Below, piece by piece: positions 1 through 6,401 of a stretch of DNA of 64,000 nucleotides (the stretch's first letter is position 1; each line of letters opens with the position of its first letter). This stretch comes from Flavobacterium cupreum (GTDB taxonomy: Bacteria; Bacteroidota; Bacteroidia; Flavobacteriales; Flavobacteriaceae): positions 380,960 to 444,959 of the forward strand of contig NZ_QWDM01000004.1 in NCBI RefSeq assembly GCF_003996965.1, read 5' to 3'. Made by a program: the position numbers and the translations under genes. The notes under the pieces were generated by a model that saw only the letters and a program-made list of their open reading frames with translations, made no database searches and was not told where the DNA came from.

Positions 1-1094
1 GCCAGTTTATAAACTTCGTTCAGGTACTCCACATCCAGTCGTGTTGAAAATAAATATTTACCCTCTGCTAACTCCTGCTCTATCAATTCTTCGTCTAAAT
101 CGTGCTCGTCTTCTATTTCTCCAAAAAGCTCTTCTACGATATCCTCGATGGTTATGATACCTGAAGTTCCTCCGTGTTCATCCAGTACAACGGCTACATT
201 TCTTCTTTTTTTGATCAGCAGGTTCAGGGCGTCTTTTATCGAAATGGTTTCCGGGACAAACTCAACGGTCATCAAAACAGATTTAATGGTTTTGGGTTTT
301 TTAAACAAGTCAAAGGAATGCACATAACCCACAATGTCGTCGACTGAGTTTTGGCTCACCACGATTTTAGAATAGCCGGTTTCTACAAACAAATCCTTAA
401 GTTCCCCAACGCTGTCAAATAAATCTATATCGACAATTTCCGTACGGGGTGTCATAATATCACGCGCTTTTACACCCGAAAATTCTAACGCATTCTGAAA
501 AATCTGGATTTCGGAATCTACTTCTTCATTATCCTCAACAGAACTCATTTGCTCGGTGATGTAATTACCCAGTTCTATTTTACTGAAATACAACTGCACC
601 TGATCTCCTTCTGTTTTGAAAAATTTTCTCAGAATAAAGTCTGAAATCCAGATGAAGAAAGTGGAGATATAGTAAAACAAACGGTAAAACAGATAGGCCG
701 GAATGGCAAAAATCCGAATGAGTGAATTGGCATAAATCTGAAAAAAGACTTTTGGAAAAAACTCTGCCGTTATTAAAACGATAAAAGTAGAAAGGGCGGT
801 CTGAACCAGCAAACTGGTAAGACTCGAAAAATGAAACCCAAATACATCAATTTGAGCCAGAATAAGATCTCCCATATAAAAACCATAAACCACAAGTGCC
901 ACGTTGTTACCAATAAGCATTGCGGCAATAAACTTGGAGGGATTTTCGGTTAGTCTGGTCAGGATCTGGGAAACAAAATTGTCTTGTTTTTTTTCTATTT
1001 CAAGATAAATTTTGTTTGAGGAAATAAAAGCTATTTCCATTCCTGAAAAAAAGGCTGATAGTATTAAACATAGTATTATAATACTAATCTCCAT
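1..1094 (-). CDS. CNNM/CBS-domain membrane protein (HlyC/CorC family), C-terminus beyond window
   Basis: I translated this frame from the ATG at 1094; it stays open to the left edge, so the 3' end is missing (at least 364 codons). The N-terminus has the DUF21/CNNM signature SGMEIAF and several hydrophobic helices over about the first 150 residues. A CBS pair follows, with the typical ARDIMTPR and GTSGIITIEDIVEE motifs and an acidic stretch after it. The family is linked to divalent cation efflux; a relative, GldE, is linked to gliding, but nothing here identifies this protein as GldE. It starts 3 bases after the preceding small gene stops, so it is the last visible gene of the coaX operon. 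Family call firm, substrate unknown. Confidence 0.85.
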   Translation of the reverse strand, partial: MEISIIILCLILSAFFSGMEIAFISSNKIYLEIEKKQDNFVSQILTRLTENPSKFIAAMLIGNNVALVVYGFYMGDLILAQIDVFGFHFSSLTSLLVQTALSTFIVLITAEFFPKVFFQIYANSLIRIFAIPAYLFYRLFYYISTFFIWISDFILRKFFKTEGDQVQLYFSKIELGNYITEQMSSVEDNEEVDSEIQIFQNALEFSGVKARDIMTPRTEIVDIDLFDSVGELKDLFVETGYSKIVVSQNSVDDIVGYVHSFDLFKKPKTIKSVLMTVEFVPETISIKDALNLLIKKRRNVAVVLDEHGGTSGIITIEDIVEELFGEIEDEHDLDEELIEQELAEGKYLFSTRLDVEYLNEVYKL

Positions 1095-1097
1095 TTT

Positions 1098-1292
1098 TTA
1101 TTGTTTTTTGTTACGATCGTCAAATTTCCTAGCATATTTCCTTCTGAAGAAAAACATAAAAACCGCTAAGCCGGCGATTATAAAGCTTAATGTAGAAGTG
1201 TCATTTCCTTCATTCACTTTTATAATTCCATCGTAAATAAAGAAAACCGCAAACAATATGTAAACGTATTGTGTATATTTTAATATGCCCAT
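1098..1292 (-). CDS. small conserved-looking membrane protein, 64 aa
   Basis: The 64-residue product has two hydrophobic segments (about residues 6-22 and 34-50) and a basic C-terminus (RRKYARKFDDRNKK), suggesting a two-helix inner-membrane protein with both ends in the cytoplasm. It lies 10 bases after lptC and 3 bases before the CNNM/CBS gene in the same direction, so it fits tightly in the operon; that spacing is the main reason to accept it. I recognise no domain and assign no function. Confidence 0.7.
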   Translation of the reverse strand: MGILKYTQYVYILFAVFFIYDGIIKVNEGNDTSTLSFIIAGLAVFMFFFRRKYARKFDDRNKKQ

Positions 1293-1302
1293 AAATCTGT
1301 AT

Positions 1303-1854
1303 TTATTCTTCGGCTTCTAATTCGCCTGTTATTCGTTGTGAATTGATGACTTTAAAGTCTTTACTAAAATCTATTCCCTGCCCGTAAGAAACTCCCTTTG
1401 CATCGGTAAGCTTGAATTTTCTTTCGGTATAAAACCATTCGTTTTTCTGATCAAAATATAATTGCTCTGTTTCAAGCATCTGACCTGTTTCAGAAGTAAT
1501 TTTTACTTTTCCCTGCAAATCAATAATTCCGGTTTGTTTGTATGAAACCGCATAATTGGACCGTATAAAAGTACGCTTTTGTTTTTTATCGTATAAAGTA
1601 ACATCAATGCCTTTCGGAAATTCTGTAAACGGAAATTCAAGATTGGAATAATCCAGCATTTTTGAACTGACCAGCACTCCGGTTATACGTCCTGAATCTG
1701 TATATTTTATATTAACAGTATCGGCGTCACTTCCGGGAACAAACTCTGAAAAGTTGATTTTCTGAACTTCTTTAAAATTACTTTCGCATCCAAAAAACAT
1801 TGTCACAGCTAGCACTGTGACAATGTTTATTATATATTTCTTTGGTAAATTCAT
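1303..1854 (-). CDS. lptC: LPS export ABC transporter periplasmic lipoprotein LptC
   Basis: This 183-aa protein has a lipoprotein signal peptide ending in a lipobox-like FFGC (Cys23). The rest is mostly beta, with segments such as GRITGVLVSSKMLDYS, YDKKQKRTFIRSNYA and LQGKVKITSETG that match the repetitive strands of the LptC/OstA-like fold. LptC bridges the LptB2FG transporter to the periplasmic LptA strand that carries lipopolysaccharide outward. The lipid anchor replaces the transmembrane helix of E. coli LptC, as is usual in Bacteroidota. It lies 49 bases after an outer-membrane beta-barrel gene in the coaX operon. The call rests on fold pattern, length and context, not one diagnostic motif. 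Confidence 0.75.
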   Translation of the reverse strand: MNLPKKYIINIVTVLAVTMFFGCESNFKEVQKINFSEFVPGSDADTVNIKYTDSGRITGVLVSSKMLDYSNLEFPFTEFPKGIDVTLYDKKQKRTFIRSNYAVSYKQTGIIDLQGKVKITSETGQMLETEQLYFDQKNEWFYTERKFKLTDAKGVSYGQGIDFSKDFKVINSQRITGELEAEE

Positions 1855-1903
1855 TTGCCAAATGTAGTAAATTGTAATGAGCTTAAAAAAACATTAAGTC
1901 TGC

Positions 1904-3133
1904 TTAGTTGTATTTACTTTTCACGAACCATTTGTCGTTGAAAGAAAAACCTACACTAAAGTTCAGATAATTTTCCTGAACTAAACCTGAATTAGTGGTT
2001 CCTCTTTTACCAAACTCAATTCCAAAATTTACATTTGAAAAAGACCCGGTAATTGGGAAGCCGGCACCTAAACTCATCCCTACATCATTAACGGATTCGT
2101 TATTTATTACTAAACCAATTTTCTCATATTTAAGACCTGCCCTGTATGTGATTCTGCTAAAGTAACTTGAGAAAGAAGTATAGTTCGGAATATAATAACC
2201 TCCAACAGCATATTTTGCATAATTTTCGTAACGCACGTTACTTACGGTATTGTAGTGATTGTTAAGTTTTCCATCTCCCTGAAAAGCCAGCGTAGTACCA
2301 ATCAGCCATTTTCTTGCTTCTCCGATACCAGCGCCAATTGTAAATTTACCCGGCAATTTCAGCTCGGTTGCAACAACAGGGTACGCATAGGAATCCGGAT
2401 CACCGTCCACCTGAGCGGTTCTGGTATTATCAGAATTTAAATTACCTGAAAAGTTATAACTTAAACTGGTATATAAATTCGTTTTCTTATAAATCTGGGT
2501 TTGATACATGGTACCAATGTTAAAAGTAGCACCCGATATTTTAGAAATATTCTCTTCTCTCGTTGCGTTTTGAACATCTGTTACAAGTTCTATACTACTG
2601 GTCGTAATTTTACCAAAATTATATTGTACATCAGCTCCGATGTTCCATTTAGGCGTAATTTTATATCCTAAACCAAAGAACACTTTATTAACGCCGCCTT
2701 TTCCTTCCAGCTGACTGCTTACACCTCCGGGAACATCAGTATTATCATTTGCAATTCTGTATCCTACCGCCGACAAAGGAACCAGACCAAATGCTGCACC
2801 AAATTTCCCCATAGGAATCCCTACTGCCAGATAATCAAAAGTTGTTCTTTGTGCTTTTGAAGTTTCTCCTTCTGTTTTGATTTTAGAAGTACCAAAAGTT
2901 CCTCCCACAGAAAAAGTGGTTTGTCCCAAACTGGCATAACTTGCCGGATTTTCAATATTCAAATGTATACTATCCTGTTCTACTGCAACACCTGCCATAG
3001 ACCTGAATTCAAGAGTTCCTTTGAACTTTACATCTCCAATTCCGTAGAAAGAATATGGGGAAGCAGTACCTTGTTGCGCGAATGAAACGAACGATATAAG
3101 TAAACAGGTACTTATTATAATTTTTTTAATCAT
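1904..3133 (-). CDS. outer-membrane beta-barrel protein
   Basis: The 409-aa product starts with a clear signal peptide (MIKKIIISTCLLISFVSFA, cut before QQG) followed by alternating aromatic/polar strands and many glycine-rich turns, as expected of an outer-membrane barrel. It begins with a FadL/OmpP1-like segment (SPYSFYGIGD) and ends in a strand close to the terminal aromatic rule (FNDKWFVKSKYN). Its ATG overlaps the end of coaX by 8 bases, and lptC follows, so it is transcribed with envelope and CoA genes. Substrate unknown; a FadL-like lipid channel is one possibility. Confidence 0.75.
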   Translation of the reverse strand: MIKKIIISTCLLISFVSFAQQGTASPYSFYGIGDVKFKGTLEFRSMAGVAVEQDSIHLNIENPASYASLGQTTFSVGGTFGTSKIKTEGETSKAQRTTFDYLAVGIPMGKFGAAFGLVPLSAVGYRIANDNTDVPGGVSSQLEGKGGVNKVFFGLGYKITPKWNIGADVQYNFGKITTSSIELVTDVQNATREENISKISGATFNIGTMYQTQIYKKTNLYTSLSYNFSGNLNSDNTRTAQVDGDPDSYAYPVVATELKLPGKFTIGAGIGEARKWLIGTTLAFQGDGKLNNHYNTVSNVRYENYAKYAVGGYYIPNYTSFSSYFSRITYRAGLKYEKIGLVINNESVNDVGMSLGAGFPITGSFSNVNFGIEFGKRGTTNSGLVQENYLNFSVGFSFNDKWFVKSKYN

Positions 3134-3860
3134 TGTCGATTTTATATTGAAATGTTTGGTTCAAACTTTCCAAAAGGAAATTTGAATTGGCAAATATGGT
3201 ATTTTTTAATCGTTTAGCCAAAAAATCTGCATCGCCACCCGTTAAAATTATTATAAAATTTGAAAAGTTTGCCCGATATTCATCGATAAAACCATCAATC
3301 TCATAGACGAACCCATTCACAACACCAGAGTGAATCGCCTCTTTTGTAGAATTTCCTATATAGTGTTCCGGAACTTCCAGAGTTAGTAAAGGCAGTCTGG
3401 CCGTGAAGTTATGTAAAGCCTCATAACGCAATCTTAAGCCAGGAGAAATGGCGCCGCCCAAATAATTGTCGTTTTCGTCGATAAAATCGTAGGTAATACA
3501 AGTTCCTGCATCGATTACTAATCTGTTTTGTTTGGGAAACTTCAAAGTGGCTCCCGCTGCCAAAACCATTCTGTCAATTCCTAAAGTTTTTGGGGTGGCA
3601 TATTGATTGGTAAAAGGAAAAACATCCTCATGTGTTAGAAAATGAATATTGATTTCCTTTTCGAAAGCCAAAAAAGAGTGTTTTTCGATATTTCCGACCG
3701 AAGCAACGACCAAATCGGAGCAATTTTGAAATTTTTTTAAAATTTTTTTAATTTTTTTTTCAAGCTCATTTTTCTCAAAAACAAAATTTTCAACAGCAGT
3801 ACTTCCCTCAAAGACAGCAGCTTTAATTCTGGTATTCCCAACATCAACAGTTAAAATCAT
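3126..3860 (-). CDS. coaX: type III pantothenate kinase
   Basis: CoaX phosphorylates pantothenate in the first step of coenzyme A synthesis in the cytoplasm. The N-terminal phosphate-binding motif DVGNTRIK, the GIDRM segment, the second-domain IDAGTCITYDF and the GGAISPG loop are all present, as in the ASKHA-fold type III enzymes. An open frame extends 33 codons further upstream, but the ATG at 3860 places MILTVDVGNT at the N-terminus as in the family (244 aa). A TATCTTTG -7 box lies just upstream. First gene of the leftward operon; its stop overlaps the next start by 8 bases. Confidence 0.93.
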   Translation of the reverse strand: MILTVDVGNTRIKAAVFEGSTAVENFVFEKNELEKKIKKILKKFQNCSDLVVASVGNIEKHSFLAFEKEINIHFLTHEDVFPFTNQYATPKTLGIDRMVLAAGATLKFPKQNRLVIDAGTCITYDFIDENDNYLGGAISPGLRLRYEALHNFTARLPLLTLEVPEHYIGNSTKEAIHSGVVNGFVYEIDGFIDEYRANFSNFIIILTGGDADFLAKRLKNTIFANSNFLLESLNQTFQYKIDND

Positions 3861-3879
3861 GTTTGCTTTTTTATAAATG

Positions 3880-3887
3880 CAAAGATA
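3880..3887 (-). promoter_or_regulatory. -7 promoter box of coaX operon
   Basis: The complementary strand reads TATCTTTG, a match to the Bacteroidota -7 consensus TAnnTTTG. The expected start point is about 12-14 bases upstream of the coaX ATG. I see no convincing -33 TTG at the usual 18-21 base distance. It faces away from the tRNA-Phe promoter, so the two promoters are divergent within about 65 bases. Confidence 0.6.
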
Positions 3888-3912
3888 CGAATTGATTTTT
3901 TTTAAAAAATGT

Positions 3913-3943
3913 TTTGGATAAACGAAAAATGATTCTATCTTTG
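3913..3943 (+). promoter_or_regulatory. promoter of tRNA-Phe
   Basis: TTTG at 3913-3916, a 19-base spacer, and TATCTTTG at 3936-3943 match both elements of the -33/-7 Bacteroidota promoter. The predicted start point is a few bases before the tRNA at 3960. Confidence 0.8.
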
Positions 3944-3959
3944 CACCCGCAATCAGCAC

Positions 3960-4032
3960 GGTGCCTTAGCTCAGATGGTAGAGCAATGGACTGAAAATCC
4001 ATGTGTCCCTGGTTCGATCCCTGGAGGCACCA
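3960..4032 (+). tRNA. tRNA-Phe (anticodon GAA)
   Basis: A 73-nt cloverleaf: acceptor GGTGCCT pairs with AGGCACC (4025-4031), D-stem GCTC/GAGC, anticodon stem ATGGA/TCCAT with loop CTGAAAA giving GAA, and a T-loop TTCGATC. The T-stem (CCTGG against CCTGG) has a central T-T mismatch. The 3' CCA is not encoded (discriminator A is followed by CCG). A consensus promoter precedes it and a terminator follows directly. Confidence 0.97.
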
Positions 4033-4037
4033 CCGTT

Positions 4038-4070
4038 AAAACCCGAATAGAAATATTCGGGTTTTTTGTT
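4038..4070 (+). terminator. rho-independent terminator of tRNA-Phe
   Basis: An AAACCCGAATA / TATTCGGGTTT hairpin with a short purine-rich loop, followed by a T-run, begins six bases after the tRNA. Confidence 0.85.
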
Positions 4071-4090
4071 TTTAATACTTTCCTTAAGAA

Positions 4091-4183
4091 TTTAACCGCA
4101 AGGTGCGCTAAGGTTTACGCATTCGCAAAGTTTAGTTTAAGCTTTGCGAACCTTTGCGTTTTTTCTTTGTGTATTTGCGTTTA
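4091..4183. repeat. CGCAAAG-family imperfect inverted repeat
   Basis: The block begins TTTAACCGCAAGGTGCGC and carries several CGCAAAG / CTTTGCG words in opposite orientations (for example 4143-4149). Related sequence occurs near 24930, 26768, 46451 and 46588. No credible reading frame is present. Confidence 0.75.
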
Positions 4184-4191
4184 AATAAATT

Positions 4192-4433
4192 CACTTCCTT
4201 CTTTCGAACATCATTTTTTCACGCAAAGGCGCAGAGTCGCAAAAAAAAACTTGAATAAACTTTGCGTGCCCTGCGTTTTTTTCCTTGTGTCTTTGCGTTC
4301 AAATTAATTTCACTTCCTTCTTTCGAACATCATTTTTTCACGCAAAGGCGCAGAGTCGCAAAAAAAAAAACTTAAATAAACTTTGCGTGCCCTGCGTTTT
4401 TTTCTTTGTGTCTTTGCGTTTAAAATCATATTT
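4192..4433. repeat. two tandem copies of a 119-bp CGCAAAG-family unit
   Basis: The unit starts with CACTTCCTTCTTTCGAACAT at 4192 and again at 4311; a third copy starts at about 4433 but breaks off after a few bases. Each unit holds ACGCAAAGGCGCAGAGTCGCAAA facing CTTTGCGTGCCCTGCG and CTTTGTGTCTTTGCG, so each could fold into a hairpin. The copies differ at only a few bases. From 4434 to the next gene at 4601 I see only AT-rich DNA with a lone TATTTTTG box at 4500-4507. Confidence 0.85.
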
Positions 4434-4600
4434 CACTTCCTGTCTATACATTTTAACAAGGTTTATTACTGTTAAAAACACACTTGTTTTAAATTAATGT
4501 ATTTTTGTTAAAAAAGTATCAACTAAATAAAAAAATATCTCATATATTCGTGAAATGATACCTTATGATTTCATTTGTTATTAAAACCACAAGACAGTTT

Positions 4601-6097
4601 ATGAGTAAAAATTCTACAAAAGGCATTTGGAAAGTAATTTCAGCCTCCTCAATGGGAACGATGATCGAATGGTATGACTTCTATATTTTCGGAAGTCTGG
4701 CTGTCGTAATCTCAACCAAATTCTTTCCGACTGATAATCCAACTGCAGCTTTTTTATCCACTTTAGCCACTTTTGCCGCCGGATTTGTAGTGCGTCCTTT
4801 TGGTGCTTTATTTTTTGGAAGACTGGGGGATATCATTGGCCGTAAATATACTTTTATGGCTACTTTATTATTAATGGGGGGTTCAACCTTCTTAATTGGC
4901 TGTATTCCCAGCTATGAGACAATCGGTTTTTTAGCGCCTTTACTGGTATTAATCCTGCGTTTACTGCAAGGACTTGCTTTAGGTGGAGAATATGGCGGAG
5001 CAGCCACTTATGTTGCTGAACATGCTCCCCAGGGACAAAAAGGATATTGGACTTCCTGGATTCAGACTACTGCTACGGTAGGGTTGTTTATTTCCTTAAT
5101 GGTCATATTAGCTACAAAAAATGTGCTGTCAGCAGAAGACTTTGATTCCTGGGGATGGCGCGTACCGTTTTGGGTGTCTGTTGTTATGGTTGGGGTTTCC
5201 TATTTAATTCGAAAAAACATGGACGAATCTCCTGTTTTTGCTAAAGCTAAAAAAGAAGGCACTACCAGTACAAATCCCTTAAAGGAAAGCTTCGGCAACC
5301 GATATAACTTAAAATTTGTTTTACTGGCCTTATTTGGCGCAACAATGGGACAGGGCGTAGTTTGGTACACCGGACAATTCTACGCCATGAGCTTTATGAA
5401 AACGGTAATGAATATTGACTCCTCGCAAGTTGACGGATTACTGGGAATTGCATTATTATTAGGAACTCCGTTTTTTATTGTTTTCGGATGGTTAAGCGAC
5501 AAAATAGGACGAAAATACATTATGATGGGCGGAATGCTGCTCGCCATTTTGTTGTACAGGCCTATTTACAAAATGATGTACAACACGACAGATATAAGCA
5601 CCAAAACTGAAATTGTAGAAAGAAGAAGTCAAAATACGGAAACAACAAAAAATAATGATGTAATCACCACAATTTCAAAAACCTATACCGACGGAACTTC
5701 GTATGTAGAAAAACGAACGGCATTTAATACGAAGAAAGAACCCCAGACCAGCGTCTCCATCCTTATTAATTCTAATGATGAATGGACGCTTATATTACTG
5801 GTGTTCATCCAGGTTTTATTTGTCACGATGGTATACGGTCCGATTGCTGCTTTTTTGGTGGAAATGTTTCCAGCCAAAATCAGATATACGTCGATGTCTT
5901 TGCCTTATCATGTTGGAAACGGAATTTTCGGAGGATTGCTTCCCGCGATATCCACCTATTTCGTAACCCATGCCAAAGAAGCAGGAAAGGCTGATTTTTA
6001 TCTGGACGGATTATGGTACCCTATTATTATTGCTTCGGTATGTTTTGTAATTGGAATGATTTATATCGATAATAAAAACAAAATTAATCACCTTTAA
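4601..6097 (+). CDS. MFS permease, metabolite:H+ symporter (MHS) type
   Basis: This inner-membrane permease (498 aa from the ATG at 4601; an in-frame ATG at 4565 would add 12 residues that look unlike the family) starts with the MHS-type segment GTMIEWYDFYIFG. It has the MFS loop motif GRLGDIIGRKY near residue 74 and the signature LQGLALGGEYGG near residue 122. MHS proteins import organic acids or osmolytes with protons; the substrate cannot be told. Residues of about 324-394 form a hydrophilic insertion between membrane helices, rich in Thr, Lys and Asn, which ordinary MHS proteins lack. The next gene, a small membrane protein 10 bases on, is probably co-expressed. Confidence 0.85.
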   Translation: MSKNSTKGIWKVISASSMGTMIEWYDFYIFGSLAVVISTKFFPTDNPTAAFLSTLATFAAGFVVRPFGALFFGRLGDIIGRKYTFMATLLLMGGSTFLIGCIPSYETIGFLAPLLVLILRLLQGLALGGEYGGAATYVAEHAPQGQKGYWTSWIQTTATVGLFISLMVILATKNVLSAEDFDSWGWRVPFWVSVVMVGVSYLIRKNMDESPVFAKAKKEGTTSTNPLKESFGNRYNLKFVLLALFGATMGQGVVWYTGQFYAMSFMKTVMNIDSSQVDGLLGIALLLGTPFFIVFGWLSDKIGRKYIMMGGMLLAILLYRPIYKMMYNTTDISTKTEIVERRSQNTETTKNNDVITTISKTYTDGTSYVEKRTAFNTKKEPQTSVSILINSNDEWTLILLVFIQVLFVTMVYGPIAAFLVEMFPAKIRYTSMSLPYHVGNGIFGGLLPAISTYFVTHAKEAGKADFYLDGLWYPIIIASVCFVIGMIYIDNKNKINHL

Positions 6098-6107
6098 ATT
6101 TATAAAA

Positions 6108-6332
6108 ATGAATACAATCAAACAGGCTTTAGGTGTTTTATGGGTGATACTGGCAATTGCGGCTGCCTATTTTTGCGTTTTTGAATTTGGCTTACCAAAA
6201 CTGCTGTCAGACAAACAGGACGATCTTGTCTTTGGGATTATCATACTTTTTATTCTCACTCCCCTGATTGTTCTGGGGCTCGGAACTTTTGGTTATTTTG
6301 CCGTTATTGGTGAATATAACGAAAAGAAATAA
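6108..6332 (+). CDS. small two-helix membrane protein linked to the MFS permease
   Basis: The 74-aa product has two strongly hydrophobic segments (about residues 8-28 and 43-67). It starts 10 bases after the permease stop and is followed by a strong hairpin terminator, so the two genes form a closed transcription unit. I recall small proteins accompanying MHS-like permeases in Bacteroidota (possibly DUF6814), but I cannot confirm the family. An accessory or stabilising subunit is an inference from position only. Confidence 0.7.
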   Translation: MNTIKQALGVLWVILAIAAAYFCVFEFGLPKLLSDKQDDLVFGIIILFILTPLIVLGLGTFGYFAVIGEYNEKK

Positions 6333-6353
6333 ATTAGAAAAAACATCAAAATA

Positions 6354-6384
6354 AAAAGGCTGTCTCTTTAAAGACAGCCCTTTT
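6354..6384. terminator. bidirectional terminator between permease unit and amylase
   Basis: AAAAGGCTGTCT / AGACAGCCCTTTT hairpin with a 6-nt loop, A-run on one side and T-run on the other. It can serve the convergent units ending at 6332 (+) and 6402 (-). Confidence 0.85.
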
Positions 6385-6401
6385 ACCTAACTAACAAACC
6401 A

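Noticed and set aside
1..1094. Identification of the CNNM/CBS gene as gliding gene gldE
   Set aside because: gldE usually neighbours gldD and ssb/mutY; here the neighbours are lptC and coaX, so only the general family is claimed.
4192..4433. Tandem repeat considered as a CRISPR array
   Set aside because: Only two 119-bp units with no unique spacers; the units themselves are palindromic and no cas gene is present.
3975..4497. Open frames on the + strand across tRNA-Phe and the CGCAAAG repeats
   Set aside because: One overlaps the tRNA and its terminator, the other lies fully in tandem repeat DNA; neither has protein-like composition.
4500..4507. TATTTTTG as promoter of the MHS permease
   Set aside because: The -7 box matches but the nearest TTG is only 13 bases upstream, and the region is so AT-rich that such boxes arise by chance.
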